Of a DNA stretch of 64,000 bases, positions 25,601-38,200 are shown one piece after another; within the stretch, counting starts at the first letter, position 1; each line of letters starts with the position of its first letter. Origin of the DNA: Branchiostoma lanceolatum (Eukaryota > Chordata > Leptocardii > Amphioxiformes > Branchiostomatidae). The stretch covers positions 7,995,552-8,059,551 of the forward strand of contig NC_089740.1 in assembly GCF_035083965.1 (NCBI RefSeq). Reading direction: 5' to 3'. A model generated the notes under the pieces. The model saw only the letters and a list, made by a program, of their open reading frames with translations. It did not search any database and had not been told where the DNA came from. The translations under genes and the position numbers were made by a program.

Positions 25601-27378
25601 ATGAGGACCTCATTTGTATAATTAATGCAAATTATGCAAGTTATTCATTTGTATAACTTGCTGGAACTAACCAAGATGACACTCAGGCTAACGTCAGCCT
25701 CGAATCAAACCTTATACGTTGCTGCTGCTTGCTCACACTTTACAGTACAACTTATTAGGGTGAAGGGTCTGAACAAACGGATACAGACTTTATACCGTAC
25801 AGAGTTGAAGGTACACCCTTCCCCAACAAAACACATTTGAAGTTGCATCACAGCGACTTGCCGTTCAGCCCGCGTCCCTTCACTCAAAACCTGACGTGAT
25901 TTGTTAAACATTTCAGCCTTAATCACCGTAATTCCTGCCACAGCCCCGGTGTTGACATAACACGGCCCTGGCGTTCTCTCAGGCCACGGCAAGTAAACTT
26001 TATGGGTGACGTCCTCGGCAGACTCCAAATCTAATGCGAGAGGGTGAAAAAAACACGACGGGCAAAAAGGTGCCAACAGAGAGACCATGAACGCTGTCAC
26101 AAGCATTGCCATTGAACGGACACAACATGGTAAAACAGCGACCGACGTCTTTTTTCCTGTATTCAGTAGTTTGCTATCTTTGTCACTACAACGACAACCA
26201 TACTCAATGCTACTCCACTTGTCATGGTTGCGATAGAACAGATATAATTTTACAAAATATTTTCCGATTTTCAGTATTTTCCTGCCACATTGGCCAAAGG
26301 AAAGCGAATTTTTTCAGTACCAGGCGAAAGCTAAGGCACGCATGGTTGTCATCCATGAAATGTACATGCGACGGCCTTATTCCGTTAAGCAAACGTCGGT
26401 GATGCAAAGCAAATGTGTCTTAAAGATCACCACAGTTGCTTGCCATACGTTAACCTTGAGGTCATGCCTATAAATAAACGGAATTTGTGGAGGAAACAGG
26501 CGAGGCGTTATGTAAAACCGCGCGGTTATCTAAACACGAGATAAGACGGAGGCTTGTCTGGGGAATAATTCATTAACACCCAGTGGAACAAAAACAAACA
26601 CCAATTTGTAGGGGGAAGGAGAAGAACCAAATAGCGAGGGGGTGATGTTTAAAAGTCCCTCATCACACGTTCAGGACCTTCCCACGACTTTGCTCGCGAC
26701 CACTCCCCAACCAAGGTCGGCGCTGGGTTGGAAGTAGCCTGGAATTCATCCTATTCAAACTCCAGTTCGCTCCTCTGATAGCATCCAAGCAGAAAGTAAC
26801 TTGCCCGGCTTTGACTTTTCTAGTAGGCATCCTCGCCAACCAGCACCCAACCACAGATGATCTTGCTCACGACTAAGTCCCAACCATGGTCTGGTGAGGG
26901 TCGGGAGGCCATGGTCAGCCATGTGTAACAGGGGCTTAAGACACATACCCGACTAAGGCCTCCTGCACGTGGACTTGATTTTATGGTCTTCACCCACGCA
27001 CACATATATTACTTCAAGCCGAGGGGTGAGCTCCCTTGGTCTGTGCGTGTGTCTGGTGGTCTGTCAGTGTGAACATGTGTGTGCGTCTTCTGTCTGTTTT
27101 CCTGTATGTGTGTCTGTCTGTGAGTGCGTGCCTGAGTGTGTTTCTCTTTGGGTGTCAGTGTGCCTGTGTGTGTCAGTGTGCCCGTGTGTTTCAGTTCGTC
27201 TGTGTGTGTGTGTGTGCCTGTGTGTGTGTGCCTGTGTCTGTTTGTCTCTGTGTCAATTCGTCTGTGTGTGTCAGTTCGTCTGTGTGTGTCAGTTCATCTG
27301 TGTGTGTCAGTTCGTCTGTGTGTGTCAGTTCGTTTGTGTGTGTCAGTTCGTCTGTGTGTGTCAGTTCGTCTGTGTGTG

Positions 27379-27435
<57 letters not shown>

Positions 27436-28396
27436 CAGGGGCTTCAGTAGCACGCCTAGAACATTGATCCTTCTCATCTGCTCGGAGAAACACGCCCACC
27501 GTTCCGCACGAGGGGCCAGGTCAGAGGTTAATGATGACGGACGGTTTTTGGGTCACTTTGCTTGGCAGCAAGACTTAGCAGGAGACAAATTGTCCGCTGT
27601 GACACCGGTCAGGTGTAGCAGTCCAACCGTACCCCACACTAGAACTAGTACCCTGGTATAATCTGTAAGAGCAGAGAATGTATACAGAGGGCTATACGGT
27701 AATAGTCCCGACCATTTTATTCTCATGGATGTATTCTAGGTCAACAAGCTTACAGGGGTACAGTTTAGTCAGCTGTACACTTTGAAAGGCTATGAAATAT
27801 TTTGATGGCACCATATGTGACAAGCAATCGTCGAGAAATTTAGAAATTCAAACTATATACTTAGTAAACGTCGTTTGTCTTTGTCTCAAGCATAATCGTC
27901 ATGGTTAATGTACAGGGTGCTCGCTGTTCTGTTGGTACAATTCACAATTTCTTCAATTTCAAGCAAATTTAGAACATCTTTAATATTTCAGGACAGTCTT
28001 TTTTCCACTCTCACGCTAGCTTTAGGGTCTAGCTTTTACGTCATCCATAAAGTCAAGTTCATGTTGCCTAATCTCAGGATCAGCAGTGAACTTGAAAAGT
28101 GCACTTGTCCTCACTTACAGAACCCCAGGAACGCGACGCCTCCACAGGGACCGCTAAAAGCTTCCCGTGTCTGAGAGTGGACGAAAAATATTATCTTTGC
28201 TAAGGAGGATATCTAAGGACGTGATGATATGTTAGCTGCACACTGTGTTGTATTGGGGGGTAATTGGTTAAGAAATCTTGGGAATACGTTATTTGTGTTC
28301 GTAATAACGCAACCAAATTTGGTTTGCGACGATTAACACCGGTGTGCGGTGTTGATGTAATTATTCGCTTTATACTTTTCCTTACATTTCTTTTTT

Positions 28397-28472
<76 letters not shown>

Positions 28473-31400
28473 TCTTACATTCTTTCTTCCATATAATTTT
28501 TTCGTCCATTATTTTTCTTTCTTTTTTACTTTCTCTCCTTCATTTCTTCCTTCTATTTCTTTTTCCTCCGTTCTTCCTTCCTTTCTTTCTTTCTTTCGCT
28601 CTCTCTTTTTTATTTCTGTCTTCTTTCTTTCTTCATCTATATGATATATCTATGTGTTGACAGGAGTGACCATCTTATCTTGACAAAGGCGGATATTTCA
28701 ACCCCTCCCCCTGCTACCTCCTTCCTGATTCCATCCATCCGTCCTTCTTACCTGGTATCCAAACCAATTATAGCTAAACCTATCATAAGTCTTCTGTCCT
28801 CTCCGCAAGTATTTGAGGAGGAGGCAGAAGAGACCCGGGAGCTAAAATAGTTTTGGATACCAGACTACCGTCCTTCCTTCCCAGCTTCCATCCTAGCAAA
28901 ATATAATGTGACATGTTACCTTTTAACTCGCTGGCAACCGACAAGAACCTTTACCTCCTTAAAGACTTTGACAATGATAACATACCCCTAAGACGCTAAC
29001 CCTAAGGTTTCAACCCAACAATTCCTGTCTCGCCGTCTAGATTGGGAAATTGAATCACGCTAAAATCAAGTCCAGACTTTGTAGAGCCTGAGCAACGTCA
29101 CATGTTGTCAGTTTCAGGACGTGTCCTGATTTTGATCTTACGTTTGGCCTTGTTTACTTTCAGATGATATCAAAAGCTCCTGTCACACATAGCTGACTTT
29201 GGCCTCTCGACCATGGCCTCCCGACCTTCTCCAGACCATGGTTGGGAGTAATCCCCTGCCACACATAGCTGACCAAGGCCTTCCAACCATGGCCTCCCGA
29301 CCTTCTCCAGACCATGGTTGGGAGTTAAGCCCCTGCCACATATAGCTGACCAATGTTGACTGAGGATGAAGCATGACGCTCAGATTTTTAAAGCTGTTAG
29401 TTCTTGACAAGTGCAGAATTTTAACGCCCAGAGCTCCCTCATACAATGTACACGGGACCGTCGGCTTTACGTCACCATCCAAATTACCTGTTGCGATCCT
29501 TGAAGCCATGCCATGGCCGAACAAGACTCCAGAGTCCTTCTCTTTATCACTCTCTTGCCTTCGATTTGGAGTCTTTATAGCGTGTCTTCCGTAACACCAA
29601 GTTAGCGTGGGTGATGTTGTCCACGGTTCATGCCGGGCTGTCTCCGGCGTGTTTATCACCTGTCTGACCTCGCGCTGTGCACTGTAGCGACGTCTTACAG
29701 CAAGATGTGGGGCGGAGAAGATCGCAGACAGTTATATATAATGGGATAGAGATGGGGAGTCTTCTCAGAAAATTGAGAATGTTTATATCTAATTCTTGTT
29801 GCAGCATTTGTCACTCCTTAATTCGTATGATTCGGTCCTAAAGCAACTTAGTTGATCCCGGCGCAGATAATAGTTGTGGAACAGGCCCTTGTAGTCTTCG
29901 CATTGACCCTGGCCATGCTGCATGCATTATCTGTCGATTTAATTCTTGTTGTAACATTTCTCATCTTTTTATTGCTAAGATTTGGTCGTAGAGTAAGATG
30001 AAGGGTGGAGAAGATCTCAGACAGATATATCTAAAGGAATAGGGATGGGGAGTCGGTTTAAGTCTCTTCATATGTAAGATTTGGTCTTTTAGCAACTTTT
30101 AGTTTGGAGAAGGTCTCAGACAATAGTATCTTAACGGAAAGACATCTCGTTATGGAGAGATGTCATATATTAAGAAGTCTGATCGGATTAGTAAAAGAAC
30201 CCTTATCATGGGTGTGGAATAAAAAGGTTATCGTTTGAACGTTTCGTCAGACAGTGCTAGACAAGTGTGCTGTCGATTCAAATCTTCTTACAATATTTGG
30301 TCTCTGTAACGTTGTCCGTAGCATCAAGTCTGTATGCTCTGATAAGTACCAACATTAGCATAGGTTACTACAAACTGAAGCAGACACTCTAATGCAGGGG
30401 AAGTCACACTCATTATCGAATTGTTCGGTTGGCACGCCGCCATTTTGACCTTGACCTCCAGCTGACCTCCCCCGAGGGCTATTCCATTATAAGAATCAGA
30501 CGGGGGTATGGTACCGTGAGGGACATTTTCGACATTAGAGACACGAGATTAAGAAGAATGTCGTGCATGTAAGATAGTAATTGAGGTAGAGGAAACGAGT
30601 TTTGTTGATTACAAATTCTTAAGCTTTTATGGTATGGGGAGGGGGGCTTTGCCCTCGCAATCAGAAGCTGAATTGTAAATGCTACGATCTGTGGAACTAA
30701 ACTGAGTCCCCATCAGACACTTCAGTGTGATTAATGGTAGAAATTGCCCAAAACGGTGGAACAATTTGCCAGGGAATTTAACCGACCATGGGACTTAAAT
30801 TTGCTCTCTGCGAGCTAATTTGAACTCCCCCAGCAGTCCAACTCGTCTTGGCAAAACATTCTCCCTATTTGAACAATTTCTACAATTTGTTCCGAGCCCC
30901 CCTGAAGGGTTTGGTGGAGACAAGGACTGAAGAGCAACCAACCCATATGACCGCATTTACCCCAGTTAGGGCATGTGGTAAGGGATTGCAGCCTTATTTC
31001 GGATGGTGACGTAAAGCCGACGGGCCCGTGCATGAGCGAGCTGCAAGCGTCAAACCTCTGCACGTGAAAGGACTCAACACACTTATTGAAAACATAAGAG
31101 ACCTCATGTGCTTGGTTAAAACACGAGCCGTAGCTATAAGCCACACTACTTGCTAATTGAGGATGATAAAGAAAAAAACACCATTGAAGGTGTCTGGATA
31201 CGTGTTCCTATGCAAAATCAACTCGATCCGACATTGTAGTGCATATTGTTGTTACGTATACCAAAAACAGCGTTAGAAAGCCTTTGTCAATAGACACTGG
31301 TTTCATGATAAGGACTGCAGCCCCTCAGTAGCGTGCTCATCTTGTGTCACTGCCCGATAAGACGGGATTCGAACTCGTGACCTTATTCTCCAGAAACTGC

Positions 31401-34400
31401 ATTGCCATTGGTAGACAATGCATCACCCTCTTTGCCACATTTAATGCCTCAGCTCTGTGCCCACACACCTACTTCTAACAAATAGAATCAGGCGTGCATA
31501 TCCCTAGTAAAACAACATCAAGCAGATACAACCTGCCTTGGTTCAACAGAAACCTAAGAAGGCATTGTCGTAAGAAACAACGTCTTTACAACAAAGCTAA
31601 GAGAACAGGGCGAGAGGAAGACATGAACAAATACAAGAGAGTTAAGAAGGGCGTACAGAAAAGCATAAGAGCAGCACATTCAAAATATGTGGCAGACATA
31701 CTGGGGGAAGCCATAATTGACAAACCCAAAACATTCTGGTCATACATAAAAGGCCTAAGAAGAGACCTTGTCGGCGTAGCCCCTCTAAAGATTGGTAATT
31801 CCATTGTCAGTGATAGCGAGAAAAAAGCAGAGGCACTCAGTTCACAGTTTAAAAGTGTGTTCACAGAGGAAGACACAACAAACATGCCAACTCTCGGACA
31901 GCCCTGTACCCCTCCCATGGAACACATAGTGATTTCCCCTAATGGTGTCGAAAAAATGCTCCAAGGGCTCAATCCATCTAAAGCATCTGGTCCAGACCAA
32001 ATACCTCCTTGGTTCCTCAAAATGACAGCCACCGAAATAGCACCTGTGTTAACCAATATTTTCCAACACTCGTTAGACACAGGAGAAATTCCCAAAGACT
32101 GGAGGGATGCAAATATATGTGCCATTTTTAAAAAGGGAGATAGAGCTGTCCCCGGCAACTACCGACCTGTATCACTGACCTGTATATCCTGCAAACTACT
32201 TGAACACATTATCCATAGTCATGTCATGAAACACTTAGAAAGTTTCAACATATTGACTGACTACCAACATGGATTCAGAGCAAAGCGATCCACAGAAACA
32301 CAGCTTATATTGACAGCTCACGACATAGCTGGCGCACTGAACAGTAAAAAACAGGTAGATCTAGCAATTCTTGATTTACTAAAGCTTTCGATAAAGTCCC
32401 ACATAGCAGACTCATCACTAAACTAGAGCACTACGGAATTCAAGGCACCACACTAAATTGGTTGAAGGCTTTCTTGACCAATAGGGAACAGACGGTAGTG
32501 GTAGAAGGCAAGGCCTCAGCTCCAGTTAGAGTTGCGTCAGGCGTACCACAGGGAACTGTTCTGGGACCGTTACTCTTCCTCCTGTACATAAATGACTTAC
32601 CAGACCAGCTTGATTCAAATGTTAGGTTATTTGCCGATGACTGCCTGTTATATATAGAGTTGTCCACACAGAGTGATTCACAGCTTTTGCAAGAAGATTT
32701 GAACACACTCGAAGAATGGCAAAGCAGATGGCTAATGCAGTTTAATCCGGAAAAATGTTACATCATGCATATAACAAACAAACGAAACCCAATTGTAACC
32801 ACCTACCAGTTCTGTGGACAGGCTCTAGCAACAGCAAAGAGCCACCCGTACCTAGGCGTTACATTAACAACGGGGCTAAAGTGGAACACCCATATCAACA
32901 AAGTAACAACTAAGGCTAAACAGACATTGGGAGTGATCAAACGTAATTTGTGGGCATGCCCAGCAAAGGTAAAATCCCTTGCATACACGTCTCTAGTAAG
33001 ACCAAACCTTGAATATGCTGCAACAGTTTGGGATCCATACACAAAGAAGGATATAGATAAACTCGAGAGGGTGCAGAACCAATCTGCCAGATTCTGCACG
33101 AACAACTATGAAAGGGGCGCCAGCGTAACAAAAATGAAAGCAGACCTGCAATGGATGTCACTTGAGGACAGGAGAACAATGTCCAGACTTTGCATGATGT
33201 ACAAGATGACTAATAAACTTGTGGACGTACCGACTGATAAGTATCTAATGCCAGCTCAGAAGAGGACCAGAAATAGTCATGCTTTTAAGTACCAGAGTTA
33301 TCAGCCAAGGATTGACGTGTTCAAAAATTCGTATTTCCCGAGAACCATAGTAGAATGGAACTCGTTGTCATCAAGTACTGTAGGAGCTTCATCACTAAGT
33401 AGCTTTAAAGAACGGTTGCAGTCAGATATGCAAAGACTAGGTGTAACAGACCGTTCGGTGTAATATGACCAGCTGCTGCCGCGCCGCGTGCCTGCGAAGC
33501 TGGTGTGTTACGCCTGATGGCGGTTATACCGGCTATATAGATACAGATACAGATACAGGCGTTTAATGGATGTAGAACCTGGCTAGTTTGCACCCTACCA
33601 AGTCGCCATGTGATCCTGATTACGGCGACTTCAGCCTTGTAAAGTTTACAAGTAGCAGGGAATACCAGACTGCCGCTTCGCACGGCATGTACTTGCTCCA
33701 TATCTATGTATCTAGGCCAATTATATAATATGTATGTAGCGCTTCAGTCATGAGAGATCTCATCATTTCTGACGTAAACTACTACGATGTTTCCTGTGCA
33801 TTTTCAGTATCAGAATGAAGCAACGGTAAAGGGATTTAATCTACAGTAATCAGGCCATATCTACAGAAAATTATTTTTTTGCTTTAAAGGAGGGATTTTT
33901 TTGTAAATAAATGGATCAACATCTTTCCTGACGTAACACCTATTTCAAACATAAGTGTTTTTCAAAATTATTTTACCAAGTTAGGCCCCTACATGAGGGA
34001 CAAATTACTAGCTGCAACAGGCCAAAACATACCACTTGGCAGAATGAACCTACTATTTGGTGCAGTTTGGTCCAGAGGTGTAGTCTGGGATGTTACACCG
34101 GCTTGGCGCCCACCCTAGTCGTGTCATCCAGCTTGTAGGCGGAACATTCGAACCAGACTGCGTTCCCACGGTAACCAGTTCTAACAAATGTACCACTAGG
34201 TTGAGGCGCGCTACGTACAAGACTGATTTATCAGCCTTCTACGATCTCACAGAATGTCACAGAGACTGACATTCGCCTGATAAAAGAAATGTTGATGTAC
34301 ATGTCTAATTCTCTTTTTACAAATCGTTGGTCTTCTTCTGTGTTCCTAGTTTTTCCTCTTGCATGTGTGTGTCGTGCGAGTTGTTGAAGTTCATCAAATT

Positions 34401-35243
34401 TTGGATGTTCATGCCAGAAACCGAGCAAGCCTATCATAGCTCCCGAGTGCCAAGACTGTCCTGACATTTTCCATCTTACGAAGCTTGTACGTACTGTACA
34501 AAACTGGTGTATACTTTTTACATGTACGTCTCCGGGATCGCCCTAGAAATGAAGAGCAGGAGAGGGGGGGGGGTCAAGCACAGGATACCTGTCGCGAGGG
34601 GGGAGGTCTGGAGAGTAGTTGTTCTAGACATAAATGGAAGTGATTTCCTGCAACTTCAGGTTTACATCTCGTCTAATTAGTGAAATATCGAGTTTTGAGC
34701 AAAACTATAGGCTCATTTGGGGAAATATTTGAAAATATACTCTAACTTTGAAAATCAACAGGATGGAGCTGTGATTAAAACAGGAAGGAGCAGCACCACT
34801 GTTTTATTCTTTAGGGACATCCCTGCGTCAAAAGGCAGTTTACCGATTATCATCGGTGAAATTAAACAAAAATACTTGAGGTTTCCCTTTCGGTGATTAT
34901 CCACTACACGTTATCTCCTCGCCTCCGGTCTCCCCTATTTCCGCCCGATAACCTATGGTACAAGTTCTTAAGTGAAAACAGATAATTGGAATTAAGACGA
35001 CTTATCACCGTAAGAAGTGCAACTGTCGGCGCTTTCATGTCTGAGATGCCTGACTTGCAATTGTGAGAAAGTTTAGTTAAGATAAAGAGGGGCCTTATGG
35101 TACATAATGGGTTATTTTGGCTCCCCCTCTCTCTGCATCTGTCTCTTTCTCTCCCTCTTTCTTTCTCTCTCTCCTGCTCTCTCACCCTCTCTTTCCTCTC
35201 CCTCTTTCCCCTTCTCTCCCCTCCCCTCTCCTCTCCTCTCCCT

Positions 35244-35286
<43 letters not shown>

Positions 35287-38200
35287 CTCCCTCTTTCATT
35301 CTCTCTATGAGACTCGTTCTCCATTTCCGACCTACTTCAGCCATCATAAGAAGCTATGGATACATTTGGATGCTTTATGACATGTGGGGGCATGTCTTAT
35401 TATCGAATGAAACTTCAAAGTGGCCTGTAAAGTTCAGCTGTTTCTAATAGAAAAAACACTTAACATTCATCCGACAAGATCACCGTGAAAATCAAATTTG
35501 GAGCAACGTCAAGAAAAGCAAAGTGTTGGCGTTAAGGTTATCTATCATACGTTTTCACTTACAACATTGCAACGCATAGCCTATAATGATCTATAATGGG
35601 TTCTCTGTTTACCTTGCCGGTTGATCCCCGGCCAAGTCATACTAAAGACTTTCGCCATGCTTACAAAGACTTACAAAGTGGACCATACAGCTTTCTCTGC
35701 TTAGCACTCTCAACTGCCAAGAAGGGGAAAAAAGGCAGCACCTGAAGCATCATGAATGGTATCACAGCAAAAGCAACCAGAACGCAGTATCCATCAGAAA
35801 AGTGCAAGTTGAAAAAAGCCTTACGGACCTATCGATGATGGGGGTGCATTTCCCGACCTTCTTCTTATTGGAAGGGAAGAATAACTCTAAATCAATGCTC
35901 CCAGAATAGTAACCTGTTTAGTTATAGGTTTGCGTTATAGGTTTGCGTAGCAAAACCTTTGTTGGATCCGTAGGCATGTGTGGTGGCCGCCATCTTAATT
36001 TTGTGACGTCGCAGGGTAGCCAAACTATTTCATTGGGAGGGGTGTTTTGGGGGGACGCTAGCGTTCTCTCTATTTTTAACAAATCGGCACACAACTAGCA
36101 CAAATTCAACTCAGATAAAAATTCAATACCAATTCATCTTCATAAAAAAGACACCGTAATCGCTTAACTAACATAGAAAACCTGAAGTATATGTAGCACA
36201 GATAATTGACTCTAGTTCCTTATTATCTAATGCAAGCCTCCATTTGTATCGCAGAAATCGCCTGTTACGGTCACTCTTCTGAGCGGGACCCGTTCAGCGG
36301 GCATTGTCTGGTAAGTAGATTCCATTCATCATCGTCTATCGCATATTTCATGTGGAGTACGTAAACGTACGTACAGATGAAATAAGACAAATAAAAAAAA
36401 GCCGCTAGGGGACCCAAAATCTAATCATGTCCATGTCTCATCAAGACCTACCCACCTACCAAATATCAAGACAATCCATCCAAGCCTTCTCGAGTTATGC
36501 TGGTCATTACATACACGCACACAAACGCTACCCTATGCATAACCTTCTCGGCGAAGGTAACAAGCTAAGAAATACTGGAACAAGAATGCAGATAAATCAT
36601 GCATAAACTGGTAATGCGTGGTGCTATGTATGTGTAACGATAGCCCTATATGTTTAGACATTCAAATATAAGACCTTTAACCAGTAAATATTATCGGCGC
36701 ATGTTGGTTTAAGTTCTGATAAATCCATATGTTCATAGATTTATTAGAACGTAAACCAACAGGATGACATTTGGTGACTCCTTGGTGCGAGTAATCCTAA
36801 CAGTTCTTGTATCATGTCTCAAAATGTTTTCATCATTATTATATATCAGAACTGCCAGCATGGCACGGAGGGGAGAGACTGTGAACTGTGTAAAAGCGGG
36901 TACGTCGGTGATGCTACACAACCCACTACTAACGCCTGCCACCCACCCACACGGTTACAGGTGATCCCTATATCTTATATCCCTTATTGTTTTATTGATT
37001 AGGATATTAAGTTTATACCTCTATTTTTACAAGTTGTTGCCATACATTGTACCGTGTGCGATTGTCGTGCAATAAAGTTCTTCTTCTATCTTAATAGAAA
37101 ACGAACAGAAATACTTCTGTCTTTTGTTTGTTTTGTTTTCAAAAGGATACTTTAAGGTGGTCACCAAGACAGTATCAAGACAGTGTATGATTTTAGTGTG
37201 TGATTTGAAAGATGTTGCGATAGGAGTGAGAGTCGCTAGAGGACGCAACTTCAATCTTTTTTCAGGTCTAGACCTACCTAAGTAGTGAAAATAGCCAAAC
37301 TAAAGGTCCATTACTTAATAATGCATTCTGTTTGCAACCAACGAACCAACCTACAAACAAACAAGTAAACATCTAATTGTATGTTTGTGTTCACTTATCC
37401 TCCAGCGATGCCACCTAATCTACATGGGGGAGTTCTGTTACCGGTGCTCGGCGTCGGTTCGCTACGGGAACCCGGACATTCTCCGCCGAGGGTACTGCAA
37501 CAGGTGCCCCTGCGCAGTTCAGACACGCCTGCCCCTGCTACACGGAAGGTAACGTTGCGAAATTTGGTCAAAAGTTGCTTCGATTATTTTGTTTGCAATT
37601 AGATGTGACAGGTCGTTCGGTGTAATGTGAACAGTTGTTACCGCGCCGCGTGCCTGCGAGGCTAGTGCGTTACGCCGATGGCGGTTATACCGAATATACA
37701 GAGACTGAGATTTAGGTCAATATACACCGCCAACTAGGGATAAAGATCATGGAGTGCAAAAACAGCATATATGATTGTGGATCCAGTTTTCAAAACAAAC
37801 AATAGCAGTAGTTCACTCTGTTTCCCTCCGTCCCTTTTTACAGATTCCGACGTGATGTCAGCCAAACCAGACCAGAAGAAGACAGGTAAAGTTTTAGTTA
37901 TTAATTCTAGCAAACGTATGCTAATTGGACGGTTACGGTGTGATCAACATCAAGTCTAGGGCTATGCCTTGGCTGTATCCAGGACCCATCCCTCCGTCTC
38001 GGGACGGCAATTTGCTTCTTGGGACGGACAAAAGTTTCACTACGTCCGTCCAAAATATCCTAACATAATGACATGAAATTGATGAAAATATGTTTTGTGA
38101 GCTTTGAATGACAAATATTAGCAAAGAAAATTTACAACATGGGCCAATTGATGGCACAGACATTTTTACGATTGCTGTTGCAGACTTGAACTGTGGCACA

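Noticed and set aside
26969-27499. Cys/Val-rich and Thr/His-rich frames of 100-140 codons
   Set aside because: They arise from the 18 bp minisatellite and TG repeat.
31586-32158. 190-codon minus-strand frame
   Set aside because: It is the antisense shadow of the reverse transcriptase.
34904-35447. Glu/Arg-rich minus-strand frame resembling a coiled coil
   Set aside because: It is the CT microsatellite read in another frame; no splice or start support.
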